From assembly GCF_012910705.2 (NCBI RefSeq), contig NZ_WTVG02000001.1, forward strand, positions 51,563 to 115,562: 64,000 bases of DNA. Reading direction: 5' to 3'. Origin of the DNA: Aromatoleum anaerobium. Its GTDB lineage: Bacteria; Pseudomonadota; Gammaproteobacteria; Burkholderiales; Rhodocyclaceae. Within the stretch, counting starts at the first letter, position 1; every line of letters starts with the position of its first letter. Below the pieces are notes generated by a model. It saw only the letters and a list, made by a program, of their open reading frames with translations. It was not told where the DNA came from and did not search any database. Below, piece after piece: positions 25,430 to 34,297 of this stretch. The translations under genes were made by a program, and so were the position numbers.

Positions 25430-26124
25430 AGCCGCTGCGAATCTCCGATGGCTCCCTGGAAGCCTTGAAGTGGATCGCCCTGGTGTTGATGACGGGGGAC
25501 CACGTCAACAAATACCTGTTCAACGCCGCGCTGCCGGCTCTGTTTGAGGCGGGCCGGGTCGCACTGCCGCTCTTCATCTTCGTCCTGGCTTACAACCTGT
25601 CCCGGCCCAATGTCATGGCGCGCGGAGCCTATGGCCGCACCATGAAACGCCTGGCGCTCTTCGGTACGGTGGCATCGGTCCCTTTCATCGCCCTGGGCGG
25701 GCTCGCCTCCGGGTGGTGGCCGCTCAATGTGCTTTTCACGCTCTTTGTCGTCGCCAGCACGCTGCTGCTGGTCGAGAAGGGCAGGGCGGGCACTTGGATC
25801 GTCGCCGGCATCCTCTTCGTGATCGGCGGCAGCTCCGTCGAATACTGGTGGCCGGCTGTTGCCCTCGGCCTCGCCGTGTGGTGGCACTGCAAGCGCCCGT
25901 CCTGGTGGTCAGCCGGCACCGCCGTACTGGCGTGCGTGGCCCTCTGGCCCGTCAACGGGAACCTGTGGGCACTGGCCGCTGTGCCGCTCGTCCTGATCGC
26001 CTCGCTGGTCGAGCTCCGCATGCCCCGCCTTCGCTGGGCGTTCTACGCCTATTACCCCATGCACCTCGCCGCGCTTTGGCTGATCCGGATTCCGATGAGC
26101 AATGCCGGATACCTGTTCTTTTGA
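25426..26124 (+). CDS. trbP: TrbP, TraX-family membrane protein
   Basis: A 232-residue polytopic protein with about seven hydrophobic segments and the TraX pattern, DGSLEALKWIALVLMTGDHV near the N-terminus and FYAYYPMHLAALWLIR near the C-terminus. TraX acetylates F pilin; the TrbP role in IncP is accessory to pilin processing. It is the last intact trb gene here. Confidence 0.88.
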   Translation: MKPLRISDGSLEALKWIALVLMTGDHVNKYLFNAALPALFEAGRVALPLFIFVLAYNLSRPNVMARGAYGRTMKRLALFGTVASVPFIALGGLASGWWPLNVLFTLFVVASTLLLVEKGRAGTWIVAGILFVIGGSSVEYWWPAVALGLAVWWHCKRPSWWSAGTAVLACVALWPVNGNLWALAAVPLVLIASLVELRMPRLRWAFYAYYPMHLAALWLIRIPMSNAGYLFF

Positions 26125-26139
26125 ATGGAGACAAGATCC

Positions 26140-26305
26140 ATGCGTAAAGCCGTTTTTCTGATCGGGGCTGCTGGCTCTCATGTTGTCGTCGTGGGCTTCG
26201 GCCGAATACTCCGTGGGCTTCGGAGCCCCGATTTCCTCCCTGGTGCGGGTGTCATTCCCCGCCAGCAGCAGGGCGTCTCCCTCGGCGGCTTCCCTGCGAG
26301 TGAAA
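26140..26305 (+). pseudogene. truncated upf30.5-like gene with a frameshift
   Basis: Starts at ATG 26140 as MRKAVFLIG. One extra G near 26160 shifts the frame, after which LALMLSSWASAEYSVGFGAP restores a signal peptide with cleavage at ASA-E. Sense is lost before 26305, where an IS3 remnant begins. Its place just after trbP matches upf30.5, a putative outer-membrane protein of IncP plasmids; that name is from position and style only. Confidence 0.5.
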
Positions 26306-26545
26306 CGAGGGTTTGCATCCGAGCGGCTACTACGCGTGGAAGCAGCAATCCGTCTCCGAACGCTCGGCCAGCATGGCAACTGCCACGACTGCGCAGTCGC
26401 CGAAAGCTTCTTTCAGCTGCTCAAGCGCAAGCGGATCAAGCGAAAAATTTATGCGGACCGGGCACCGGCTGGCTCGGATGTGTGCGATTACATCGAGCTC
26501 TTCTACAATCTGCAGCACGCCCCGGTTTCATCTCTCTCCGGTAGC
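26306..26545 (+). mobile_element. remnant of an IS3-family transposase (orfB)
   Basis: One frame reads HPSGYYAWKQQSVSERSAS. After an internal deletion another reads GNCHDCAVAESFFQLLKRKR and DYIELFYNLQH. Both are parts of the IS3 orfB DDE transposase; the second contains its terminal catalytic region. Most of the gene and the ends are missing, so this is a scar at the junction between plasmid backbone and cargo. Confidence 0.75.
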
Positions 26546-26556
26546 CAGAACAACGC

Positions 26557-27213
26557 GTGATCGGCGGCGAGGTCAAGTTCGAGGGGCACGTGGCGACCGA
26601 GACCCTGAGCACATTCACACCCGCCAACTCCCCTCTCTACACTAATAAGGAATATTGGCGCTTCACCGGGCGCACCGAGTTGGCGCAGTACGGCAGCCTT
26701 TCAGAACTCACCACCGCGACGATGCAGTCACGGAGCAAGAGCGTCTTTATGCCGCCGCTGGTCCTGTTACTCGACTTGGCGCCGGGTATTGTCAGCACGC
26801 TGACGTTCGCCATGGTCACAACGAATACCATCAACGGCGTTGAGCAGCAGCCCATTACGATTGCGGAGTCCGAGAGCGCGACTTTCATCGGCTTCGAGAA
26901 GATCACCATCCCCGCAGGGACCTTCGATGCCTGCCGCTTCAAGCAGAACCATCAGGGTTCCCACGGGCCGACGACAACGCGGTGGCTCCTGCTCGGACAC
27001 GGTGTGGAACTCAAGTCGTCGACACCGACCTTCGGCGGCACTGGCGCATCGCTCGTGGAGTTAACCACCCTGCTGATCAACGGCGTCGTGCCGCAGTTAA
27101 CGCCCGGTCGCGCCGGCGGCGGCGGCGACGATTCTGTGCTGGTGTACGGGCATAAAAGGTGCTATGTTGGTAGAGGCTTAGGTGTTTATAGGGGTAGGTG
27201 CGATCATGGCTGA
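26557..27213 (+). CDS. hypothetical protein, possibly 5'-truncated
   Basis: A 218-residue frame rich in beta-strand-like sequence (GEVKFEGHVATETLSTFTPA, YWRFTGRTELAQYGSLSELT, ATFIGFEKITIPAGTFDACR). It resembles uncharacterised secreted or periplasmic proteins, but I cannot name a family. The start abuts the IS3 remnant and no ribosome site is seen, so the original N-terminus, including any signal peptide, may have been lost. The last codons overlap the antitoxin start. Confidence 0.5.
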   Translation: MIGGEVKFEGHVATETLSTFTPANSPLYTNKEYWRFTGRTELAQYGSLSELTTATMQSRSKSVFMPPLVLLLDLAPGIVSTLTFAMVTTNTINGVEQQPITIAESESATFIGFEKITIPAGTFDACRFKQNHQGSHGPTTTRWLLLGHGVELKSSTPTFGGTGASLVELTTLLINGVVPQLTPGRAGGGGDDSVLVYGHKRCYVGRGLGVYRGRCDHG

Positions 27214-27478
27214 GGATTCGACGACAAGGTGGACGGTGACGGTTTCCAGGGAAACCGATCTGGCGCTGCGCGCTTTTCTGGGGGCCCAGGGGATGCGCAA
27301 GGGCGACATCTCGCGCTTCATCGAGGACGCCGTGCGCTGGCGGATGTTTGATCAGAACGTGCAGGCCATCAAGGGGCGCAACGCCGATATTCCGGCCGAT
27401 GAGCTGCAGGCGGCCATCGACGAAGCCTGTGCCGCCGTGCGGGCGGAAATGTGGCCGACGACGCCCAGGCCGGTGTAA
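27206..27478 (+). CDS. ribbon-helix-helix antitoxin
   Basis: A 90-residue protein starting MAEDSTTRWTVTVSRETDLA. The N-terminal part has the RHH strand and helices (RWTVTVSRETDLALRAFLGA, KGDISRFIEDAVRWRMFDQN). The C-terminal tail would bind and neutralise the adjacent PIN toxin. ATG 27206 has GGGGTAGGTG before it. It ends six bases before the toxin start, a typical type II toxin-antitoxin arrangement. Confidence 0.8.
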   Translation: MAEDSTTRWTVTVSRETDLALRAFLGAQGMRKGDISRFIEDAVRWRMFDQNVQAIKGRNADIPADELQAAIDEACAAVRAEMWPTTPRPV

Positions 27479-27484
27479 CCGGTC

Positions 27485-27898
27485 ATGCGGGTTGTGCTCG
27501 ACACCAATATTCTGATTGCCGCACTGATCACGAAGGACACGCCGCCCGACCGCGCCTATCAGTCCTGGCGCGCAGGTGAATTCACGCTGCTCTCCTGCGA
27601 CCAGCAGCTCGAGGAAATCCGCCGCGTCACCCGGCGCGAGGGGGTCCGGTTCCGTATCCGGCCGATGGAGGCGGGGCGGATGGTGAACGATCTGCGCAAG
27701 CTGGCGATGATGCTCGAAAAGCTGCCCGTCGTGGAGGTCTCACCCGATCCCTACGACAACTACCTGGTGGCCATGGCCATGGCTGGCGACGCCGATTATC
27801 TGGTCACCGGCGACAAGCGCGATCTGCTGGCGCTCGAGTGTCATGGCCGCACCCGGATTGTCCCGGTGCGAACCTTTATCGGACTGCGGGAGAGCTAG
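27485..27898 (+). CDS. PIN-domain toxin (putative ribonuclease)
   Basis: A 137-residue PIN domain of the COG1569 type. The N-terminal MRVVLDTNILIAAL carries the first acidic residue, and DPYDNYLVAMAMAGDADYLV, VTGDKRDLLAL hold the others of the Mg2+ site. Such toxins cut RNA when the antitoxin is degraded. Together with the RHH gene it forms an addiction module at the left border of the catabolic island and may help keep the region. Confidence 0.85.
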   Translation: MRVVLDTNILIAALITKDTPPDRAYQSWRAGEFTLLSCDQQLEEIRRVTRREGVRFRIRPMEAGRMVNDLRKLAMMLEKLPVVEVSPDPYDNYLVAMAMAGDADYLVTGDKRDLLALECHGRTRIVPVRTFIGLRES

Positions 27899-28511
27899 CG
27901 CCCATGGGCTTCCAAGGGCATCCCTCTGCGCGGAAAGGAGTAGCGATGACATCCCGGCTGATTCTCTCGTTCTGGGATCTGTGCCTCGACAACCTGCCGC
28001 AGTGAGCACGAAGACAAGAAGCTGTGGCTGTCACGGATCGGCATAAAGGCGCCGGGCATGATCGGCGTAATGGCGCCACTTGGAGGGGTTTGAAAGTGGC
28101 GTTTCGAACGGTGCGCAGGATGGGGTAAAACGCTCATAAGCGCAAGGGCCGAATTGGGCCGAAATATGCGTCGTGGAAGGCCCGGAAAGCGGCGGGCGGA
28201 CCCGCGAAAGCGGGACGATGCGGGTATAGGTCTCGGCCAGGAACGGCCACGGGGACTTTTCCTGTGTCCGTTCCACCAGTACCTCGATGAGAACGGGCGA
28301 ATTCAGCTCCATCGCCTGGCGAACGCGCGATTGCTGCTCATCGGATTACCGACCTTCATGCCGGTGATGCCGATCATCGCAATGATGCGCCCGGTACGCA
28401 ACTGCATTTGCGCAGCCCGGATGCCGCCAGTCCACGAAACGCGCGGTCTGCCCCAAGTGCAAGCGCATGCGGATCTGCAGGATCCGCGCTGTAAGGACTT
28501 GCGGAAGGTTG
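27899..28511. other. gene-free junction region, probable mobile-element debris
   Basis: No frame here has recognisable domain content. Segments such as CGGCGTAATGGCGCC (28063-28077) resemble terminal parts of IS21-like elements, but I cannot identify an element. Codon sense is poor in all frames, so I read this as scar DNA left by insertion and deletion. Confidence 0.35.
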
Positions 28512-28527
28512 TGCGACAATCGTCGCA
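28512..28527. promoter_or_regulatory. inverted-repeat site upstream of the stand-alone activator gene
   Basis: TGCGACAATCGTCGCA, two 6-bp arms around 4 bp, 91 bp before the regulator start. The same half-sites occur upstream of the sigma54 promoters in this window. I find no -24/-12 element before this gene, so the site may mediate autoregulation at a sigma70-type promoter. Confidence 0.6.
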
Positions 28528-28618
28528 AATTGAATCGTACGTCTCGTGTCGGTGCTATGCTTAAGCCGAGATGAAGGGTCTGGTCCGATATTTTCCAGTG
28601 CGATGAGGAGCGACGAGC

Positions 28619-30604
28619 ATGAGTAGGGAAACTTCATTGGCCAGCGTCAGAGCCGCTTGGCAGCATCTTGTCGACACGGGGCATGTAGACGAGACGGTGG
28701 TGCGTCCGGAGGTGGCGCAGTCGTGGCTGCGCTGCCGCGGCCTGGGGATCGACCCGCGCGCGCCCAAGCTGCCGGTGATGCTCGATGCGCGGCGCCTGGC
28801 GGCGGTGCGCGAGGAAAACCGCATCCTGATCGAAACCGCCCTGCCGTTCATGGAGTTTCTGCGCACGGCGGTCAAGGGCACGGGCTTCATCCTGGTGCTC
28901 ACCGAGCGCAGCGGCGTGGTGCTCGAGGTGTTCGGCGACGAGGACATCCTCGCGATGGCGCGCGACAACAACTACGTGCCGGGGTGCTCGCGCGCCGAGG
29001 AGGTGGCCGGCACCAACGCGATCAGCCTCGCGCTGATCGAGAAGCGCCCGGTGCAGCTCACCGGCGCCGAGCACTGGAACGTGCGCCACCACCTGTGGAC
29101 CTGCGCCGCGGCGCCGGTCTTCTCGCCCGAGGGGATGCTGCTCGGGGCGGTGACCCTGTCCGGGGAGACCACGCGCGCCCACCGCCACACGCTGGGGATG
29201 GTGATTTCGGCCGCCGAGGCGATCCGCGAGCGGCTGCGCGAGCGCGAAATGGCCGAGGAGAAGCGCGGCAGCGACGTGCTGCTCGCCTCGGTGCTCGGGA
29301 GCATTTCCGAGGCGATCATCACCATCGACGCGGCGGGCATGGTGACCCACATCAACCCGGCCGCGTGCAAGAGCCTCGCCGTCACCGCCGGCGAAATCCA
29401 GGGCAAGCCCTTCGTGCGGCTCTTTCCCTCGCAGCCCGAGCTCGCCCAGCTGTTGCCCGTGCGGGGGGATAACGCCGCCTTCGAGGTGAGTTCGGAGCGC
29501 CCCGGCGGGCGCGGCCACTTCGTCATCACGCCCTACGTGATGTACGCCAACGAGGCCGTGACGGGCGCGATCCTCGCGCTGCGCGAGCGGCGCGAGTTCC
29601 TCAACGAGGTGCGCGAGTTCTCCGGCTTCAACGCGGTGTTCACTTTCGACGACATCCTCGGTGAGTCGCCCGCGCTGCTGCGCCAGATCGAGCTCGCCCG
29701 CACCGCGGCGCGACAGAACACGCGCATCCTGATCCTGGGCGAGACGGGCACCGGCAAGGAGCTCTTCGCCCAGTCGATCCACAACTGCTCGCCGCGGCGC
29801 AGCGGTCCTTTCGTCGCGCTCAACTGCGCGGCGATCCCGCGCGAGCTGATGGAGTCGGAGATCTTCGGCTACCGCAGCGGCGCCTTCACCGGCGCGCGCA
29901 AGGGCGGGCAGGTCGGCAAGCTCGAACTCGCCGACGGTGGCACGATCTTCCTCGACGAGATCAATCAGATGCCGCTCGACCTGCAGTCGAAACTGCTGCG
30001 CGCGCTGCAGGAGGGCACCATCACGCGCCTGGGCGACACCCGGCCGATCCGCATCGACGTGCGCGTGATCGCCGCGGCCAACGAGGATCTGTACGGCAAG
30101 AGCCGCACCGGCGAGTTTCGCCAGGATCTGTACTACCGCCTGAGCGTGGTGGAGCTCGCGCTGCCGCCGCTGCGCGAGCGCGGCGACGACATCGCGCTGA
30201 TCGCCCGCCACCTGCTCGACACGCTCGGCGAGAAGATCGACAAGCCCGCGCTGTCGCTGTCGCCCCCCGCCATCGAGCTGCTGCGCCAGTACCCCTGGCC
30301 GGGCAATGTGCGCGAGCTCGAGAACGTCCTCGAGATGGGCGCCATCATGGCCGAGGGCAGCATCATCAAACCCGGCCATCTCGCCTATCGAATGCGCGAC
30401 AGGCGCACACCTGAACGCCAGCATGCGGCCGCGTCCTCCCGGGATCAATCGATCCCCGCGATCCAACTCGATCTGATCCGTAGCGCGATCGAGGAGTTCA
30501 ATGGCAATGTTGCCGAAGCGGCCCGCAAACTCGGACTTTCCCGCAGCACCGTGTATCGACGCATGCAGCAGCACGGTCTGGTGAAGTCGTTCACCGTCAG
30601 GTAA
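28619..30604 (+). CDS. sigma54-dependent activator of the resorcinol pathway (RedR1/RedR2 type, probably the RedR2 master copy)
   Basis: A 661-residue AcoR-like enhancer-binding protein: GAF-like sensor about residues 60-200, PAS about 225-330, AAA+ domain with GETGTGKE near residue 374 and the sigma54-contact loop GAFTGA near 421, and a C-terminal Fis-type helix-turn-helix (VAEAARKLGLSRSTVYRRMQ). A. anaerobius resorcinol genes are controlled by two 97%-identical activators, RedR1 and RedR2. This copy stands alone, so I infer it is the master regulator (RedR2), the other copy being inside an induced operon. It is almost identical to the second copy except at both ends. Confidence 0.88.
   Translation: MSRETSLASVRAAWQHLVDTGHVDETVVRPEVAQSWLRCRGLGIDPRAPKLPVMLDARRLAAVREENRILIETALPFMEFLRTAVKGTGFILVLTERSGVVLEVFGDEDILAMARDNNYVPGCSRAEEVAGTNAISLALIEKRPVQLTGAEHWNVRHHLWTCAAAPVFSPEGMLLGAVTLSGETTRAHRHTLGMVISAAEAIRERLREREMAEEKRGSDVLLASVLGSISEAIITIDAAGMVTHINPAACKSLAVTAGEIQGKPFVRLFPSQPELAQLLPVRGDNAAFEVSSERPGGRGHFVITPYVMYANEAVTGAILALRERREFLNEVREFSGFNAVFTFDDILGESPALLRQIELARTAARQNTRILILGETGTGKELFAQSIHNCSPRRSGPFVALNCAAIPRELMESEIFGYRSGAFTGARKGGQVGKLELADGGTIFLDEINQMPLDLQSKLLRALQEGTITRLGDTRPIRIDVRVIAAANEDLYGKSRTGEFRQDLYYRLSVVELALPPLRERGDDIALIARHLLDTLGEKIDKPALSLSPPAIELLRQYPWPGNVRELENVLEMGAIMAEGSIIKPGHLAYRMRDRRTPERQHAAASSRDQSIPAIQLDLIRSAIEEFNGNVAEAARKLGLSRSTVYRRMQQHGLVKSFTVR
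28641..30367 (+). repeat. 1,727-bp inverted repeat, copy 1 (activator core)
   Basis: Matches 40357-42083 in opposite orientation. All frames translated from the two copies are the same throughout, so the DNA is identical or nearly so. The flanks on either side diverge at once, including the first 7 codons and the last 79 codons of the gene. Confidence 0.9.
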
Positions 30605-30618
30605 AACGCATTCACCAC

Positions 30619-30638
30619 GGGGCAGGATGTCCTGCCCC
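30619..30638. terminator. hairpin between convergent genes
   Basis: Perfect inverted repeat with arms GGGGCAGGA and TCCTGCCCC around TG (30619-30638), between the stop of the activator and the stop of the facing DsbA-like gene. There is no T run, so termination is likely but not certain. Confidence 0.45.
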
Positions 30639-30653
30639 GGGGCGCGCTACCGC

Positions 30654-31277
30654 TCACTGCCCGAGCCAATGCTCCAGCGGGCCGACGAGTGCCTGCAGCG
30701 GCCGATAGCCGATCGTCAGGGCAGCCAAACCGCGTTCGTCGCGCACGAGTACGGTCGGAAAGCTGTCGACGCCGACACTTCTCGCCTGTCGAAAGTCCTC
30801 CTGCGTCGCTTCGATGCTTTCCGCGTCGGCGTACGCCTTCAGGAAAACCTCGCGCTCGATGCCGAAGGTCTCGCCAATCCGTGCAAAGGATTCAGGATCG
30901 TTGGGGTTGTGATTGTGGTGGTAAAAACCGCGCTGGGCCGCCGCGAAGTACTCCCACTCCACTTCAGGCTTGAGCCTGCGCGCGACCACGACCGCGCGGC
31001 AGGCCTTCTCGGTGTCGTAGATCCAGCCGGTGTTTTCGAGGATCGTGAGGTCGAACGGCTGGCCGGTGCGCTCGCTGATTTCCTGCCAGTGTCCGCGGAG
31101 GAAGTTGCGATAGCGATCATCGACGACGTGGGTACCGTCCGGGCGCAGTCCGCCCATTACCAGCCTCACACTTGCGCGGTCGCTATAACTCGCCCGCAGT
31201 TCCTGGATAACGTTCGTGAATCCGTAGCACCACGAACACATTGGGTCGCCGAAGTAGATGATTTCTTTTTGTGACAT
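30654..31277 (-). CDS. DsbA-family thioredoxin-like protein
   Basis: A 207-residue protein with the active-site motif CSWC at residues 14-17 (FGDPMCSWCYGF) and a helical insertion as in FrnE/DsbA-type proteins. It has no signal peptide, so it is probably cytoplasmic. It might reduce or isomerise disulfides or glutathione adducts formed from quinones, but this is inferred from neighbours only. Last gene of the long minus-strand operon that begins with OYE. Confidence 0.8.
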   Translation of the reverse strand: MSQKEIIYFGDPMCSWCYGFTNVIQELRASYSDRASVRLVMGGLRPDGTHVVDDRYRNFLRGHWQEISERTGQPFDLTILENTGWIYDTEKACRAVVVARRLKPEVEWEYFAAAQRGFYHHNHNPNDPESFARIGETFGIEREVFLKAYADAESIEATQEDFRQARSVGVDSFPTVLVRDERGLAALTIGYRPLQALVGPLEHWLGQ

Positions 31278-31347
31278 TGCTCAATTTCCAGATTGAAAGG
31301 GGACCGTTCGACCGTCGCGCCGATCCCGCACGATTTTTCGCGACCGA

Positions 31348-32583
31348 TCAGGATTGCGTTGCCGGGATCGGCACCCGCTGCCCCACCCGCAGGGCGGTCA
31401 GGATCGCCAGCCCCTGGAACAGCGCCACGCCCACGATGACTTGCGAGAGTTGCCCGGCGTCCATCAGCCGGCCGAAAAGCAGCGGCGAAATGGCCAGACC
31501 GGAATCCAGACCGGAATATACGAAGCCGTAAATGCGGCCGTAGGACGTTGCGCCTGCCCCGGACACCGCGGACTTTCGCACCAGCATGTCGCGCGACGGT
31601 CCCGCCAGACCCGCGCAGAACCCCATGGCTGCCATCAAGGGCACGACAAGCACAGCTGGGGGCGCCGAAGTCGCGAGCACCAATGCGATCAGTGCTGCCG
31701 CTGCAAGCCCCCATGCCACCATCCGGTCAGGCGACGGGCCATTGACCAAGAATCCCCCGCTCACGGTGCCAGCAGCGCTCCCCAGCATATAGGCCGTCAC
31801 GGCCGACGTCGCGAGGGACAAGGAAAGTCCATACATCGTCCCCAACACCGGCGGCAGGAAGTTCTGCACCGCGCTGAATGCCAGCGTCCAGAACACGAAA
31901 AACGCGAAACACATCCACACATCGCGCGACTGCAGAAAGCCGAAGGCATTGTCGCGCGCGGGCCCGCCCGGTCGCACGGATATCTCCTCATGCTTTTCGG
32001 GCGGCGCGAAATTTCCGCGATAAAGCAACAGCAGGAACGGAACAAGAACCACCACCGCAGCGACAACGGCGGCAACGCGCCATGTCGACGCACTGGCGAC
32101 AGCGAACATCAGCACCGGTGCCGCCGCCCACCCGAGGGTACCCGTCAGTCCGTGCGTCGAGAACGCATGCCCGAGCCGCGGCGATGAGACATGGCGGTTG
32201 AGCAGCGTGAAGTCCGCTGGGTGAAAAACGGCATTGCCGAGGCCGGCGACCGCAGCAGCGAGAACCAGCATGACAGGGTTTTGCGAGACCGCCAGCAACA
32301 CGCCGGACAGCCCGAGCAGCGCGAGGCCGGCCAACAGCACCCGGTGCGCGCCGAACCGGTCGACGGCAAACCCGGCGACCGCCTGCCCGAGGCCCGAAAC
32401 GACGAAGAACACGGTCATCAGCAGCCCCACCGACGTGAAGCTCAGCGAAAACTCCTTCATGAGCCACGGGAACAGGGGTGGCAGGACCATCTGAAAGAAG
32501 TGCGACGCCGCATGCGCGAGGCTGACAAGGGAAATAACTTCAAAATCGCTGCGCGATGACGCAACTTTGCCGGCTGCATTCAT
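31348..32583 (-). CDS. major facilitator superfamily transporter
   Basis: A 411-residue, 12-helix MFS protein with hydrophobic segments throughout (FTSVGLLMTVFFVVSGLGQA, VAAVVAAVVVLVPFLLLLYR, ALVLATSAPPAVLVVPLMAA) and the loop 2-3 motif VDRFGAHR. Its start overlaps the stop of the cobW gene (ATGA). It may import an aromatic or carboxylic compound or export a product; the substrate is not evident. Confidence 0.85.
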   Translation of the reverse strand: MNAAGKVASSRSDFEVISLVSLAHAASHFFQMVLPPLFPWLMKEFSLSFTSVGLLMTVFFVVSGLGQAVAGFAVDRFGAHRVLLAGLALLGLSGVLLAVSQNPVMLVLAAAVAGLGNAVFHPADFTLLNRHVSSPRLGHAFSTHGLTGTLGWAAAPVLMFAVASASTWRVAAVVAAVVVLVPFLLLLYRGNFAPPEKHEEISVRPGGPARDNAFGFLQSRDVWMCFAFFVFWTLAFSAVQNFLPPVLGTMYGLSLSLATSAVTAYMLGSAAGTVSGGFLVNGPSPDRMVAWGLAAAALIALVLATSAPPAVLVVPLMAAMGFCAGLAGPSRDMLVRKSAVSGAGATSYGRIYGFVYSGLDSGLAISPLLFGRLMDAGQLSQVIVGVALFQGLAILTALRVGQRVPIPATQS

Positions 32584-33650
32584 CGGTTCGCCCCTCCCGT
32601 CACGGCTCCAGTATGGTTCGCAGCCCTCTCACGCACCGCACGTGTCCGTTGCGACAGGCGTTCGATGTCCTCGACCAGTTCCCCGATTTCCTCGGCCCCC
32701 TGGTCCATCGTTATGAACACGATCCGGGTGCGCCGATCTTCGCTCGGCCAGCGATCGAGCCATGAAAGGCTGTGGACGAGCTGCTGCGCACCGTGGATCA
32801 CCGCCGGGCGCTCCGGCGAATCCTGCATGTGGATGAGTCCCTTGACGCGCAACAGCGCCGGCCCCGCATTGGTCGCCAAGGCTTCGAGCAGGAGTTTGAG
32901 CGTCTCGAGGTCCCAGGGCTCGTCCCTGACGATCGTGAAGCGTTTGATCCGGGCGTCGTGGCCGTGGGCCTCACCCTGCGAACTGCCACCATGCACTTGC
33001 CGCTCGCCTTGCTGAGCGGCAACGACGCGCCATGCAGGTTCCTGGCGGTTGCTGGCCACGAAGCGCATCAGGGCACCTGCATCCACCTCGCGGGCATCCA
33101 GCACTTCGCAAGCAGGATTGAGCCGTGCCAGGCGTTCCCGCAGTTCATCGGGCCGGGTTAGCAGGTCCGACTTCGTCATCACGATGCGGTCGGCCAATGC
33201 GATCTGCTTCACCGACTGTTCATGGGCATCTAGCGTGGCCAGCCCATTGACGGCATCGACCGTTGTGACGATCCCTGCCAGACTGAAGCATGACTTGACT
33301 CCAGGCGCGGCGACGAGCACCTCCGTGACCGGAGTGGGTTCGGCAAGGCCGGACGTCTCGATCACGACATGGTCGAATTCCGGAATCTCACCCTTCAGGC
33401 GCTTTTGATGCAGATCGATCAGCGTCTCGACCAGGTCGCCGCGCACCGAGCAGCACAGGCAGCCGTTCTGCAGCAGAACCACGGAGTCGCTGCTTGCCTC
33501 GATGAGTTCGTGATCCAGGCCGATCTCGCCGAATTCATTGACGATCACGACGGTGCCCTTCAATTGCGGATCCCGCAAGGCACGGTTCAACAGCGTGGTC
33601 TTGCCGCTGCCGAGGAAGCCCGTGAGGACAGTTACTGGAATGTTGGCCAT
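32580..33650 (-). CDS. CobW/G3E-family GTPase (metallochaperone)
   Basis: A 356-residue protein with P-loop TGFLGSGKTT (residues 10-19), the CxCC metal site QNGCLCCSVRGD (Cys64, 66, 67), and the COG0523 C-terminal domain SPERPAVIHGAQQLVHSLSW. I start at ATG 33650, where the P-loop domain begins; upstream codons lack homology. Family members load zinc or other metals into client enzymes. In this operon a metal-dependent hydrolase-like or cupin protein may be the client, which is an inference. Confidence 0.88.
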   Translation of the reverse strand: MANIPVTVLTGFLGSGKTTLLNRALRDPQLKGTVVIVNEFGEIGLDHELIEASSDSVVLLQNGCLCCSVRGDLVETLIDLHQKRLKGEIPEFDHVVIETSGLAEPTPVTEVLVAAPGVKSCFSLAGIVTTVDAVNGLATLDAHEQSVKQIALADRIVMTKSDLLTRPDELRERLARLNPACEVLDAREVDAGALMRFVASNRQEPAWRVVAAQQGERQVHGGSSQGEAHGHDARIKRFTIVRDEPWDLETLKLLLEALATNAGPALLRVKGLIHMQDSPERPAVIHGAQQLVHSLSWLDRWPSEDRRTRIVFITMDQGAEEIGELVEDIERLSQRTRAVRERAANHTGAVTGGANR

Positions 33651-33682
33651 GATCTTCTCAATGTTCGGGGCGCCGGCGCCCG

Positions 33683-34264
33683 TCAGCGAAACAGCCAACC
33701 GGCGAGAAACTTCACATAAGGCGGCATGATCAGGTAGATGACCAATGCCACGATGGTCGCAGCCACGATGCCGTGGCTGACGCCCCACTGCCCCGCCAGC
33801 GGCAGCGAGCGAAACAGCGGTTCGAGGACAGGCGGCACCACCAGGGTCAGGGGCCAGATCACCGAGGTCGTGACGAGCCACTGCTTCCAGCGCACGGGAT
33901 GATGTTGACCGGGCGCTTCAGGCGTAAACCAGAAGTCGATACCCGAATGGATCTCCACCGCGTCGCCCCCTTCGAGACAACCGCGCACGATATCGACCAG
34001 GTCCCGCCGGTCCGTAGAATCGCCCCAGCGGCGGGCCTCGCGCTCGCTCGCGAAGCGCACTACGATCACATACTCCCGACCGCCTTCGGGCGGTCTCGCG
34101 ACCTGCACCCCGAGGTGCCCCGGAAAGCCCGCCGCCCGCTCCATGATCCGGCGCAGCCAATCCTCATATTCGGTGCTGCAGCCTTCCCGCACGCGGTGCC
34201 TGACGACAAAGGACACCTGGTCGCAGGGCGACACATGGAATCCGGGCGGCGTGTAGGCGATCAT
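33683..34264 (-). CDS. antibiotic-biosynthesis-monooxygenase-like membrane protein
   Basis: A 193-residue protein. Residues about 15-100 form an ABM ferredoxin-like domain (VSFVVRHRVREGCSTEYEDW, GREYVIVVRFASEREARRWG). The C-terminus has two hydrophobic helices (VTTSVIWPLTLVVPPVLEPL and HGIVAATIVALVIYLIMPPY), the usual layout of membrane-anchored ABM proteins. Function unknown; it could handle quinone-type compounds at the membrane. Confidence 0.75.
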   Translation of the reverse strand: MIAYTPPGFHVSPCDQVSFVVRHRVREGCSTEYEDWLRRIMERAAGFPGHLGVQVARPPEGGREYVIVVRFASEREARRWGDSTDRRDLVDIVRGCLEGGDAVEIHSGIDFWFTPEAPGQHHPVRWKQWLVTTSVIWPLTLVVPPVLEPLFRSLPLAGQWGVSHGIVAATIVALVIYLIMPPYVKFLAGWLFR

Positions 34265-34297
34265 CCGGGCGCTCCCTTTTCAGCCTTCGGCCGCGCT

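Noticed and set aside
28154..28564. 136-residue frame upstream of the first activator
   Set aside because: No ribosome site, no domain, and it overlaps the inverted-repeat regulatory site.
28634..30574. 646-residue open frame antisense to the first activator gene
   Set aside because: It mirrors the sense gene in GC-rich DNA, has no domain, is rich in His/Arg/Leu repeats, and the antisense frame of the second copy (40126-42141) is the same because the DNA is duplicated.
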